A stretch of DNA of 55,941 nucleotides from an uncultured Sphingomonadales bacterium (GTDB lineage: Bacteria > Pseudomonadota > Alphaproteobacteria > Sphingomonadales > Sphingomonadaceae). The notes under the pieces were generated by a model. The model worked only from the letters and a program-made list of their open reading frames with translations, did not search any database and had not been told where the DNA came from. The stretch covers positions 1 to 55,941 of the forward strand of contig CAIPUN010000064.1 in the NCBI GenBank assembly GCA_903868245.1. The letters are read 5' to 3'. Made by a program: the position numbers and the translations under genes. Numbering within the stretch: position 1 is the first letter of the stretch; each line of letters begins with the position of its first letter. Positions 27,661 to 37,533 of the stretch are shown one piece after another.

Positions 27661-30600
27661 GTGCGCGCCTTGCGGATAAAGAAGCTGAAACTTGTCGGCT
27701 TCAAAAGCTTTGTCGAGCCCGCTGAACTCCGGATCGAAAGCGGGCTGACCGGCATTGTCGGGCCAAATGGCTGCGGTAAATCCAACCTATTGGAAGCCAT
27801 ACGCTGGGTGATGGGGGAAAGCAGCGCCAAGTCGATGCGCAGCGCAGGCATGGAAGATGTGATTTTTGCCGGAACCGCGTCGCGCCCGCCCCGCGATTTC
27901 GCTGAAGTCACGATATTGGCCGAACGCAGCGATGATAATGCCGACGGTGACGCTGACGAAGAATTGGAAGTCACCCGCCGGATCGAACGGGGTGCTGGCT
28001 CCGCCTATCGGTCCAATGGCCGCGATGTGCGGGCGAAGGATGTGGCGCTTATCTTCGCCGACGCCGCGACGGGCGCGCATTCCCCTGCTTTGGTAAGCCA
28101 AGGCCGCATTGGCGCGATAATCTCGGCTAAGCCGCAAGAACGCCGTCAGATGCTGGAAGAAGCGGCTGGTATTTCGGGCCTGCATGTCCGGCGTAAGGAT
28201 GCCGAACAAAAGCTACGCGCCGCCGAAAGCAATTTGGCGCGGCTGGCGACCATTCTTGCCGATATGGACGCGCGCGCAAGCCAATTACGCCGCCAAGCCA
28301 AGCAAGCCGAACGCTATCGCACGCTGACCAAAGACATATTGCAAGCAGAAGCGCGGCTGATTTTTGTCCGCTGGCGTGAGGCCAAGCTAGCAGCAGATGT
28401 AGCGCGGGCCGACGCCAATATAGCAGCTAAGGCAGTTGAGGACGCCGCCGTGGCCCAGCGCGTCCTCACCGAAAAGCAGCAAGAGGCTGTGCGACAACTT
28501 GCCGATGCGCGGGCACTGGCGATGGCGGCGCGCGATGCGGCCAGTGATGTGTCGAACAAGATCGTGCAGCTAACGGGCGAATATGAACGGATCATCCAAC
28601 GCCAATCCGACCTCGCGGCGCAAGCCGCCCGCATGGCCGACGATGGCGCGCGTGAAGGCAAGCTGACGCATGATGCGGCAGATGCGCTCGCCCGTTTGCA
28701 GACGGAAAGCGGTAAATTGGCCGACCAGATTAAAGCGCAAGAGGAGGAGCGCCCTGCGTTGCTGCGCACCGCGGAAAATGCCGAACGGCAAGCGCGGGAG
28801 AGCGAAATTGCCTTGGCCAATGCATCCGCAGAGCAAGCGCGCGCAGACGCCGAATTGCGCGTGGCCGACGCGGCGCTGGCGGCGGCGGCAACACGTGTGC
28901 AACGGGCCGAACAGGTCTGCGCGCGGGTTAATGCCGAACGGGACGCTTTGGGGGATGAGGCGGCATATGCTGCATCCAAAAGCCAAGCCGATGCCGACGT
29001 CCAAAAATTGCAGACACAATTGCAAGCCGACAGCCATGCGCATGAAGCCGCCGAAGCGCAGCGCGCTGCGCTGATCTCCGCCCGCGATGTTGCCCAAGTC
29101 GCCAACGCCAGTGCCAAGGCCGAACTCGCCGCTTTACTGACCGAGCAAAGCGCACTGCAACGTTCCTTGACCAAGGGCCAAAGCAACAAGGCGATCGACC
29201 GTATTTCGGTCAAGCCAGGCTATGAACACGCTCTGGCCGCTGCGCTAGGTGACGATGCAGATGCGAGCATTGGCGGCGAAACGGGACGCCGCTGGCTTGG
29301 CGGTGCCGTTGCGCTTGGCCAAGTCGCCGACACCGCCCTGATCCATTTTGTCGATGCCCCGCCAGAACTTGCAGCGCGATTGTCTATGGTGCGCGTTGCT
29401 GAAACCGATGATGGCCAAAAATTGGCCCCTGGCGAACGTCTGGTGACATTGGCAGGCAGGCTACGCCGCTGGGACGGCTTTGCTACCGATGGTGATGGCG
29501 CGACGATTGCAGAACAACTCGTCCGCGCCAATCGTTTGGCCGAATTGGAAACGCTCATTGCGCCGGCGCAAGCCGCGCTCGATGCACAAGCGCAAAGCCT
29601 GTTGCAGATGAATGATAAGATTGAAGCTGCGCAGGATATGGTCCGCACCGCAGCAGCGGCGCGTGTCGCTACCGAAGGCCAGTTGCGGCAAGCCCTGCGC
29701 GCGGTCGATCAAGCCGAAGACGCATTGGCGCGACTAAAATCTGCAAAGGCCGCACTTGGCGACCGCATGGCCGCAGCAGAGCAAGATTTGGCCGAGGCGC
29801 AAGCGGAGCGCAAAGCGACGGAGAAGGCACGGCACGCCTTGCCCGACGGGTCACATCATGCGGACCTTGTCCAAAACCTCTCCGCCGCGCATGAGGCAAC
29901 GCGCGACCTGTTGGCGCGCAATCAGGCGGACCTGTCTGCGCTGGAACAACGCATAGCGCAAAGCCGTGAGCGCCGCGCCGTGGCGATGGCCGAAATTCGC
30001 AGTTGGCAGGACCGTGCAGGCGAAGCTGAACGCCGGATCGCCGAAATGAACAAACGCAGCGCCGACGTCGCTACTGAACAAGCAGAGATGTCGGGAAGGC
30101 CGGAAATACTGGCCCGCGATATTGCTACTCTACAGGCTGATAAAGAGCAGTTGGCCGAGAAGCTTACTGGCCTAGTAACCGCCGAAACGGCGCATGAAAC
30201 GACATTGCGCGCACTTGAAAGCGAATTGTCGGCTGCGGCAGAGCAGCTATCCGTCGCGCGCGAAGCCCGCGCCGGCGCCGAAGCCCGCGCCGAAAATCAG
30301 GAACTGCGCCGCGTCGAAATGGGCCGGATTTCAGGGGAACGGTTCGAATGTCCGCCTCCCGTCCTGCCCGAAAAACTGAACTTTGACGAAGATGCGATGG
30401 ACGATGCAGGCGTGGAGTCGAGCCGCCTCGACCGCTTGCAAAACGAACGCGAGCGCATCGGACCTGTAAACCTGATCGCCGCCGATGAGCTGGCCGAACT
30501 GGAATTGCAGCAAGGTACAGGCGTTGCCGAAAGCGAAGAGCTTACCCTTGCCATCAACCGCTTACGCGGTTCCATCGGCAGTCTGAACCGCGAAGGCCGC

Positions 30601-31083
30601 GCGCGGTTACTGACGGCTTTTGAGGCTGTAGACAGCCACTTTCGCCGCCTGTTTTCGACCTTGTTCAATGGCGGACAAGCGCATCTAGCGTTGATCGACA
30701 GCGATGATCCGTTGGAAGCTGGCCTCGAAATTTTCGCACAACCGCCGGGGAAGAAACTGCAGTCGCTCACCCTGCTGTCGGGCGGCGAACAGGCGCTGAC
30801 AGCGGTCGCGCTCATCTTCGGCTTGTTCCTCACGAACCCCGCGCCAATTTGCGTGCTCGACGAAGTCGACGCGCCTTTGGATGATGCCAATATCGAACGC
30901 TTCTGCGACTTGCTCGACGCGATGACGCAGGAGACCGCGACGCGTTACCTCATCGTCACCCACAATGCCGTAACGATGAGTCGGATGCACCGTTTGTTCG
31001 GCGTGACGATGGTGGAGCAGGGCATCAGCCGACTGGTATCGGTTGACCTTGGGGGCGCAGAGCAATTACTGGCCGCAGAATGA
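27661..31083 (+). CDS. smc: Chromosome segregation protein SMC (GTG start)
   Basis: KLVGFKSFVEPAELRIESGLTGIVGPNGCGKSNLLEAIRWVMGE (Walker A), coiled coil, LLSGGEQALTAVALIFGLFLTNPAPICVLDEVDAPLDDAN. Confidence 0.97.
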   Translation: MRALRIKKLKLVGFKSFVEPAELRIESGLTGIVGPNGCGKSNLLEAIRWVMGESSAKSMRSAGMEDVIFAGTASRPPRDFAEVTILAERSDDNADGDADEELEVTRRIERGAGSAYRSNGRDVRAKDVALIFADAATGAHSPALVSQGRIGAIISAKPQERRQMLEEAAGISGLHVRRKDAEQKLRAAESNLARLATILADMDARASQLRRQAKQAERYRTLTKDILQAEARLIFVRWREAKLAADVARADANIAAKAVEDAAVAQRVLTEKQQEAVRQLADARALAMAARDAASDVSNKIVQLTGEYERIIQRQSDLAAQAARMADDGAREGKLTHDAADALARLQTESGKLADQIKAQEEERPALLRTAENAERQARESEIALANASAEQARADAELRVADAALAAAATRVQRAEQVCARVNAERDALGDEAAYAASKSQADADVQKLQTQLQADSHAHEAAEAQRAALISARDVAQVANASAKAELAALLTEQSALQRSLTKGQSNKAIDRISVKPGYEHALAAALGDDADASIGGETGRRWLGGAVALGQVADTALIHFVDAPPELAARLSMVRVAETDDGQKLAPGERLVTLAGRLRRWDGFATDGDGATIAEQLVRANRLAELETLIAPAQAALDAQAQSLLQMNDKIEAAQDMVRTAAAARVATEGQLRQALRAVDQAEDALARLKSAKAALGDRMAAAEQDLAEAQAERKATEKARHALPDGSHHADLVQNLSAAHEATRDLLARNQADLSALEQRIAQSRERRAVAMAEIRSWQDRAGEAERRIAEMNKRSADVATEQAEMSGRPEILARDIATLQADKEQLAEKLTGLVTAETAHETTLRALESELSAAAEQLSVAREARAGAEARAENQELRRVEMGRISGERFECPPPVLPEKLNFDEDAMDDAGVESSRLDRLQNERERIGPVNLIAADELAELELQQGTGVAESEELTLAINRLRGSIGSLNREGRARLLTAFEAVDSHFRRLFSTLFNGGQAHLALIDSDDPLEAGLEIFAQPPGKKLQSLTLLSGGEQALTAVALIFGLFLTNPAPICVLDEVDAPLDDANIERFCDLLDAMTQETATRYLIVTHNAVTMSRMHRLFGVTMVEQGISRLVSVDLGGAEQLLAAE

Positions 31084-31949
31084 CTTTGCACGGCCCCATC
31101 ACCAACAGCTTTATCTCGCAACGCCTTCGGCTGAACTATGTCGACTGGGGTAATCCCGACGCGCCGCCCTTGCTTTTGGTCCATGGTGGCCGTGATCATG
31201 CGCGCAGCTGGGATTGGGTAGCCGAAGAATTGCGCCACGATTGGCATATCATCGCGCCCGATTTGCGGGGTCATGGCGACAGCGCCTGGTCGCCCGATGG
31301 CAGCTATGAAATGTCGACTTTTGTTTACGACCTTGCGCAGTTGATCCATCAACTCAACCTTTCCCCTGTCAGCATCATTGCCCATTCGATGGGCGGCAAT
31401 ATCGCGACCCGCTATGCTGGCCTGTTCCCCGAAAATGTCCGTAAGATGGTGAATATCGAAGGACTGGGCCTGTCCCCAAAAATGCAGGCCGAACGCGACG
31501 CCATCGGTATTCAAACCCGTTTCCGCCAGTGGATTGAGGACAAGCGCAACGCCGCTGGCCGCACGCCAAAGCGGTATCCCAATATCGAAGCCGCATATGA
31601 ACGGATGAAGACCGAAAATAGCTATTTGACGGACGAACAAGCGCGGCATTTGACCGTGCATGGTATCAGCCGCAACGAGGATGGCAGCTGGAGTTGGAAG
31701 TTCGATAACTACCTCAACATTTGGGCGATCTTCGATATGCCGCGTGAGGATTTGTTGGCCATTTGGGAATCCATCACCTGCCCGATGTTGTTGATGTATG
31801 GCGCCAATAGCTGGGCCTCCAACCCTGAAAAGGATGGCCGCATCGCGCATTTCCCGACGGCCAAGGTCATCGAATATGAAAATGCCGGCCATTGGTTACA
31901 CCATGACCAGTTCGACCGCTTCATGGCCGACGTGCGGGCGTTTCTATAG
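31080..31949 (+). CDS. Alpha/beta hydrolase
   Basis: LLLVHGGRDHARSWDWVAEEL...VSIIAHSMGGNIATRYAGLFP (GHSMGG-type nucleophile elbow). Confidence 0.93.
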   Translation: MTLHGPITNSFISQRLRLNYVDWGNPDAPPLLLVHGGRDHARSWDWVAEELRHDWHIIAPDLRGHGDSAWSPDGSYEMSTFVYDLAQLIHQLNLSPVSIIAHSMGGNIATRYAGLFPENVRKMVNIEGLGLSPKMQAERDAIGIQTRFRQWIEDKRNAAGRTPKRYPNIEAAYERMKTENSYLTDEQARHLTVHGISRNEDGSWSWKFDNYLNIWAIFDMPREDLLAIWESITCPMLLMYGANSWASNPEKDGRIAHFPTAKVIEYENAGHWLHHDQFDRFMADVRAFL

Positions 31950-31962
31950 GGTCCTGACCCTA
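31947..31962. repeat. 16-bp palindrome TAGGGTCCTGACCCTA (family B), copy 1
   Basis: First TAG is the hydrolase stop; final CTA is the complement of the ligase TAG stop; same 16-mer at 45299. Confidence 0.9.
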
Positions 31963-33528
31963 ACCAATCATCGCGCGTAAGGCGGCAATGCTGTCCGCCT
32001 CATCCGCTGGCTTGTCACGGCGCAGGCGGGAGATGCGCGGGAAACGCATCGCTATGCCCGATTTATGCCGCTTGGATTCGTGCACCGCATCAAACGCAAC
32101 CTCCAGCACCAAAGATTTTTCCACTTCCCGCACGGGGCCAAAACGCGCGACCGTGTTATCGCGGACAAAGCGGTCGAGCCATTTCAGTTCCGCATCGCTG
32201 AACCCGGAATAGGCCTTGCCCACGGGCAACAAGGTGCCCTCGGGCGTCCAGCAGCCAAAGGTATAATCCGAATAATAAGACGAACGTTTCCCGCTACCAC
32301 GCTGCGCATACATCATGACGCAATCGGCAACGAGCGGTTCGCGTTTCCATTTGTACCAAAGGCCGACCTTGCGGCCCGCCAGATAGGGCGCATCACGCCG
32401 CTTCAACATGACGCCCTCAATCGCCGCCGCACGCGCCGCTGCGCGTATTTCTGCCAGATGGTCAAAATCCCGCGCTTCGATGATCGTGGACAGGTCGAAG
32501 CGAGCCGTATCGAGCCTGGCGGCGAACAACTCCAGCCTTTGCCGCCGTGCGGTCCATGGCTGGCTGCGCATATCCTCTGCCCCGTCGAATAAAATGTCAT
32601 ACAGGCGCACAAATACGGGATATTCCGCCTGCATCGCGGCGGTTACATTCTTACGGCCCAAGCGTTGTTGCAGCGCATTGAAGCTCGCCGCCTCCCCGCC
32701 TTGCACATCGCCGCGTACCAATAATTCGCCATCGACCACGCCAATGCCGTTGAAGGCGGCGGCGATTTCCGGAAAGGCTGCCGTTACCTCATCACCACCC
32801 CGGCTGAACAACCGCGTTTCCCCGCCGGTTGAGGCAATCTGAATGCGGATGCCGTCCCATTTCCATTCGGCGGCGAAATCTTCCAGATCGACACTTCCAT
32901 CTTCCAAAGGGTGGGCCAGCATGAAGGGCCGGAAAAACGCGCTATCGGCAGGGTCGGGACGTTCGGACTTGCCCTCGCCCCAGGCAAATAATGCGGCATA
33001 AGGCGGGCGAAGTGCGTGCCAGACCTCCTCGACATCGTCTACCGAAACGCCAAAAGCCTGCCCAAAGGCGGTTTTGGCCAGCCGTGCCGATATGCCCACG
33101 CGCATGCCGCCTGTTGCCAGCTTCAGCAGCGCATAACGGCCATTGGCATCCAGCCTGTCCATCAGTTCCGCCAGAACATTTGGCGCGCGCGCACGGCTTG
33201 TGTTGTTGAGCAGGTCAATGACCTCCGACACTGTTGGTACCACGGCATCCGCGCTGACCTCTGGCCACATCAGCGCGACAGTCTCCGCCGTGTCGCCGAC
33301 ATAATCGCGGCTCATGCGGAACAGCATCGGGTCAAAGCGTTCCTCGGCCATCGCGCGGATCGCCGACGATTTAACTGTGGCAATGCTGAGTGTGCCCGCG
33401 AGCGCAGCTAACGCCCAGCCGCGATCCGGGTCAGGCGTATCGCGCAGATAATCGGCAATCAACCTGACCTTATGGTCGCGCGAGCGTGTGTAAATCAGCC
33501 CGTCGATAAGCGCGGCGAAAGCCTGCAT
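31960..33528 (-). CDS. ATP-dependent DNA ligase
   Basis: AEWKWDGIRIQI (KxDG motif), FSRGGDEVTAAFPEI, VDGELLV, GVMLKRRDAPY, LWYKWKRE. Confidence 0.94.
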   Translation of the reverse strand: MQAFAALIDGLIYTRSRDHKVRLIADYLRDTPDPDRGWALAALAGTLSIATVKSSAIRAMAEERFDPMLFRMSRDYVGDTAETVALMWPEVSADAVVPTVSEVIDLLNNTSRARAPNVLAELMDRLDANGRYALLKLATGGMRVGISARLAKTAFGQAFGVSVDDVEEVWHALRPPYAALFAWGEGKSERPDPADSAFFRPFMLAHPLEDGSVDLEDFAAEWKWDGIRIQIASTGGETRLFSRGGDEVTAAFPEIAAAFNGIGVVDGELLVRGDVQGGEAASFNALQQRLGRKNVTAAMQAEYPVFVRLYDILFDGAEDMRSQPWTARRQRLELFAARLDTARFDLSTIIEARDFDHLAEIRAAARAAAIEGVMLKRRDAPYLAGRKVGLWYKWKREPLVADCVMMYAQRGSGKRSSYYSDYTFGCWTPEGTLLPVGKAYSGFSDAELKWLDRFVRDNTVARFGPVREVEKSLVLEVAFDAVHESKRHKSGIAMRFPRISRLRRDKPADEADSIAALRAMIG

Positions 33529-34664
33529 CAGCTCTCATCCTCCTCTTCACGGCCAACCAGATCAAGCGCACGCGCTTTCAATTGGTGCAGCTCACACCAG
33601 CGACCAAGCGCATCGGTTCGGCCATGGGTGATCCATGTTTCGCTGGGCCGAAGTTCCAACAATGTGTCGGTCAACTCGTTCCAATCGGCATGGTCTGAAA
33701 TGACCAAAGGCAGTTCAACATTACGCTGCCGCGCACGTTGCCGCACCCGCATCCATCCCGATGCCATGGCGGTTATCGGGTCAGGTAGACGTTGCGTCCA
33801 ACGGTCATTCATCGCCGATGGCGGCGCAATGACAATCGCGCCTTTCATCTCGGCCTTGGCAAGTCCCGTCGCCAATATGAGCTCACCCAAAGTGACATTA
33901 TGCGCCGCATAGAGATCGCACATTTTCTGCATCGCGCCGTGGATATAAATGGGCGCATCATAGCCCGCACGCCGCAGTTCTGCGATGACGCGCTGCGCCT
34001 TGCCCAACGCATAGGCCCCTATCAATATGCACCCATCGACATTGGCTTCGCGTGCGGCGAGCAATTTGGCAATCTCATCCTCAATCGGCGGATGGGTAAA
34101 GACGGGCAAGCCAAAGGTCGCCTCGGTAATAAGCACATCGCAAGGCACGGATTCAAATGACGCGCAGGTTGGGTCGAAACGCCGTTTATAATCGCCGGTC
34201 ACGACCACCCGCTCGCCCGCATGTTCCAGCAGGATTTGTGCGGAGCCCAAAACATGTCCGGCAGGGTGAAAGCTGATCTTCACACCATTTGCTTCAAACC
34301 CGTCGCCATAGGGCATGGGCGTGCCTGTGTCGGTGCCATAACGCAGCGCCATGATCGCCAGCGTCTCTGGCGTCGCCCAAACGGCTTTATGACCACTGCG
34401 CGCATGGTCGGCATGACCGTGCGTCACCAACGCGCGTTCGACGGGACGGGACGGGTCAATCCACATGTCCGCTGGCTTGACATAAATGCCATGCGCATGT
34501 GGTTCTATCCAATGTTGGGCGGCAGTTCTGGAGATTATAACGGTCCTTTTCTGAGGCCCGATATGGGGTGCAGCGCCGACGATGTAAACCAATCGCAGGG
34601 CTGCTGATTTATAATGTTGATGCGCAGGCGGCGTGCATAATTTTCTATTGTACCGTCCAGACAC
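33528..34664 (-). CDS. DNA ligase-associated DNA exonuclease (metallo-beta-lactamase/beta-CASP type)
   Basis: ALVTHGHADHARSGHKAVWATPETLAIM, FHPAGHVLGSAQILLE, VVTGDYKR; 1-nt overlap with ligase; true start is downstream of the ORF start, before HWIEPHAHGIYVKPADMWIDP. Confidence 0.9.
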   Translation of the reverse strand: MSGRYNRKLCTPPAHQHYKSAALRLVYIVGAAPHIGPQKRTVIISRTAAQHWIEPHAHGIYVKPADMWIDPSRPVERALVTHGHADHARSGHKAVWATPETLAIMALRYGTDTGTPMPYGDGFEANGVKISFHPAGHVLGSAQILLEHAGERVVVTGDYKRRFDPTCASFESVPCDVLITEATFGLPVFTHPPIEDEIAKLLAAREANVDGCILIGAYALGKAQRVIAELRRAGYDAPIYIHGAMQKMCDLYAAHNVTLGELILATGLAKAEMKGAIVIAPPSAMNDRWTQRLPDPITAMASGWMRVRQRARQRNVELPLVISDHADWNELTDTLLELRPSETWITHGRTDALGRWCELHQLKARALDLVGREEEDES

Positions 34665-34851
34665 GCTATATGCGGGCGAAACATTTTTTCAGCATTTTGA
34701 CCTGTCATGGCTGCATTATATTGACGTGATGGTCTTTCTGCTGGTTAGTTCGATGCTGATGGCGCTGGCGGTCAACCGTCTGGTTTTCGGCAACCGCGCG
34801 ATATTGATAATTTCAAGGGAGGAGCGCGCATTCCGCGCGGCAGAAGCATGA
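34633..34851 (+). CDS. Small putative membrane protein, coupled to glpK
   Basis: 72-aa ORF (GTG), one TM helix around YIDVMVFLLVSSMLMALAV; ATGA overlap with glpK. Confidence 0.55.
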   Translation: MHNFLLYRPDTLYAGETFFQHFDLSWLHYIDVMVFLLVSSMLMALAVNRLVFGNRAILIISREERAFRAAEA

Positions 34852-36314
34852 GCGAATATATACTGGTCATTGACGAAGGCACGACATCAACGCGCGCCGT
34901 TTTATTTGCAGCAGACGGGACCGCCGTCGACAGTTGCCAACGCCCGCTTACGCAGCATTATCCGCAACCTGGCCTTGTCGAACATGATGCCGAGGAAATT
35001 TGGAACTTAACGCTTGCCTGCGCGCAAGAAATGGTCGCCAAAGCTGGCGGTGCGGACCGGATCGCAAGCATTGGCATTACCAATCAGCGCGAGACCGTGG
35101 TGTTCTGGGACAAGCGCACCGGCAAGCCGCTTGCCCCAGCTATTGTATGGCAGGACCGCCGGACGGCGGACATGTGTGCCGCGATGAAGGCGCAAGGCGA
35201 AGAGCCAGTGGTTCAAGCGAAAACCGGATTGTTGCTTGACCCATATTTCTCAGGCTCAAAAATCGGTTGGGCGCTCGAAAATTGGCCGCAGTTGAAGGAC
35301 GCAGGCGCACATCTGGCGGTAGGCACGATCGAAAGCTACCTTGTCTATCGGTTGACCGGCGGAAGCCATATCAGCGACGCCAGCAACGCCGCGCGCACCG
35401 CGCTCATGGCGATTGGTAGCGGCGGATGGGATGACGGGTTGATGGACCTGTTTGGCGTTCCAAGAGACATCTTACCGGAGATCACCGATTGCGTAGGCGA
35501 TCTTGGCACGACCTTGCCGGAGCATTTCGGCGGCGCAATCCGCATATCGGGTATGGCGGGGGATCAGCAAGCCGCCACCATTGGGCAAGGTTGCTTTGCC
35601 GTGGGGCAAACCAAGGCAACCTTTGGCACGGGCGCGTTTGTCCTGACGCAAACCGGCACGACATTGCGCCAATCGCGTCACCGCTTGCTGTCGACGATTT
35701 TGTACCAGTTAAATGGCGAACGTCATTATGCGCTGGAAGGTTCGGTGTTTGTCGCGGGCAGCCTTGTTCAATGGCTACGCGATGATCTGGGCCTGATATC
35801 GCATGCCGCCGAAACGGAACCATTGGCGCGCAGCGTGCCAGACAATAACGGCGTTTATCTGGTGCCTGCGCTTTCGGGCCTTGGCGCACCGCATTGGCGG
35901 TCGGATGCCCGCGCCACGATCAGCGGTCTAAGCTTTGCCGCGACAAAGGCGCATGTTGCCCGCGCCGCGCTGGAGGCGATGGCGCACCAAACCTATGACC
36001 TCAAAACCGCCTTTGCCGCCGATGGTGCAGATTGGGCCGAATTGCGCATTGATGGCGGCATGGTCGCCAATGACTGGATGGCGCAAGACCTCGCCGATAT
36101 GCTGACGATTGACGTGGAAAGACCCGCTTTTGTCGAAACAACGGCGCTGGGCGCCGCGATGCTGGCGGCGGTCGGGTGCGGACTATTCCGCACCTTGGAG
36201 GATGCGGCCAGCATGCGGGGTGGGGTCACGCGTTTTGCGCCGATGCTTGACGCCGCCGCCCGTGAGGCCCGCTTGGCTGGCTGGGCGAATGCGCTTGCCC
36301 GCGTTCTACAATGA
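34848..36314 (+). CDS. glpK: Glycerol kinase
   Basis: ILVIDEGTTSTRAVLF, GITNQRETVVFWDKRTGKPLAPAIVWQDRRT, GMAGDQQAATIGQGCF, RIDGGMVANDWMAQ. Confidence 0.96.
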   Translation: MSEYILVIDEGTTSTRAVLFAADGTAVDSCQRPLTQHYPQPGLVEHDAEEIWNLTLACAQEMVAKAGGADRIASIGITNQRETVVFWDKRTGKPLAPAIVWQDRRTADMCAAMKAQGEEPVVQAKTGLLLDPYFSGSKIGWALENWPQLKDAGAHLAVGTIESYLVYRLTGGSHISDASNAARTALMAIGSGGWDDGLMDLFGVPRDILPEITDCVGDLGTTLPEHFGGAIRISGMAGDQQAATIGQGCFAVGQTKATFGTGAFVLTQTGTTLRQSRHRLLSTILYQLNGERHYALEGSVFVAGSLVQWLRDDLGLISHAAETEPLARSVPDNNGVYLVPALSGLGAPHWRSDARATISGLSFAATKAHVARAALEAMAHQTYDLKTAFAADGADWAELRIDGGMVANDWMAQDLADMLTIDVERPAFVETTALGAAMLAAVGCGLFRTLEDAASMRGGVTRFAPMLDAAAREARLAGWANALARVLQ

Positions 36315-36393
36315 TACGCTGAAAAAGGGGCTTATGGTAAAGGCGGACGTCTGACTTGTCTTAGCGACCATTAATACCTAACGCCTTTGGCCT

Positions 36394-37533
36394 ATGACTG
36401 ACGTCCTTGCCTTATCCTACGCCCAACGACTGATCGCTTGCGAAAGCGTCACACCCGCCAGTGGCACGGTGTTTGACGCGCTTGAAGATATGCTGGCCCC
36501 ATTGGGCTTTACCGTCGAACGTTTTATGTCGGGCGAAGAGGACGACAACCCTGCCCATGGCGCGCCTGTCGAAAATCTGTTTGCCATTCGTGCGGCAAGC
36601 GGCAGGCACTTCGCCTTTGCCGGTCATGTCGACGTGGTTCCACCCGGAAATGGCTGGGCGAGCGATCCGTTTGTACCAGAGATCAAAGGCGATTTGTTAC
36701 ACGGACGCGGGGCCGTAGATATGAAGGGCAGCATCGCCGCCTTTGTCGCCGCATTGCATGATATTCCCGAGGATGCTGGCACGATCAGCCTGATTATCAC
36801 GGGCGACGAGGAAGGGCCCGCCATCCACGGCACACGCGCACTCATCACCCATATGCAAAAACGGGGTAGCATCCCGGATTATTGCCTTGTCGGTGAACCC
36901 ACGAGCGTCAACCGCTTGGGCGACATGATGAAAATCGGCCGTCGCGGTTCGGTTAACATGTGGATCTCGGTCGAGGGAACCCAAGGCCATGTCGCGTATC
37001 CGCATCTGGCGGACAACCCAATTCCAAAGCTCATCGCAATTCTGGCGGAGATCGAAGCGATCACGCTCGACAAAGGCACCGACTGGTTTCAGGCGAGTAA
37101 TATCGAGATTACCGACCTGCATGTAGGCAACACGGCAACCAATGTCATTCCTGCCAAAGCCGAAGCGCGATTATCGATCCGGTTCAATGATTTGCAAAAT
37201 GGTGATGCACTTGTTGCAAGGATCCGTACGCTGGTAGAGAGCCATGGGGGCACCCTGAACGCCATGATATCCGGAGAGGCCTTCCTGACCCCTCCTGGCG
37301 CGTTCTCAGCGGCTATATCAGAGGCGGTAGAGCAAGTCGTCGGCATTGCACCCGAAGCATCGACAACGGGCGGCACATCTGATGCACGATTCTTGACGAA
37401 AATATGCCCTGTGGTCGAATTTGGCCTTTGCAATGCAACTATGCATAAATTGGATGAGGCAGTCGCAATAGCGGACCTGTCGGCGCTGACCGAAATTTAC
37501 CGGCGGGTTGCCCTTAAAATGCTGGCCGCTTAG
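36394..37533 (+). CDS. dapE: Succinyl-diaminopimelate desuccinylase
   Basis: HFAFAGHVDVVPPGNGWASDPFVPEIKGDLLHGRGAVDMKGSIAAFVAA; ITGDEEGPA; TTGGTSDARF. Confidence 0.96.
   Translation: MTDVLALSYAQRLIACESVTPASGTVFDALEDMLAPLGFTVERFMSGEEDDNPAHGAPVENLFAIRAASGRHFAFAGHVDVVPPGNGWASDPFVPEIKGDLLHGRGAVDMKGSIAAFVAALHDIPEDAGTISLIITGDEEGPAIHGTRALITHMQKRGSIPDYCLVGEPTSVNRLGDMMKIGRRGSVNMWISVEGTQGHVAYPHLADNPIPKLIAILAEIEAITLDKGTDWFQASNIEITDLHVGNTATNVIPAKAEARLSIRFNDLQNGDALVARIRTLVESHGGTLNAMISGEAFLTPPGAFSAAISEAVEQVVGIAPEASTTGGTSDARFLTKICPVVEFGLCNATMHKLDEAVAIADLSALTEIYRRVALKMLAA

Noticed and set aside
28314-29213. 299-aa Ser/Ala-rich minus-strand ORF
   Set aside because: Lies wholly antisense inside smc; low-complexity composition is the shadow of the coiled-coil coding frame in GC-rich DNA
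30250-30298. Tandem repeat gaagcccgcgccgg/gaagcccgcgccga in smc
   Set aside because: Short in-frame EARAGAEARAE coiled-coil repeat; ordinary coding low complexity
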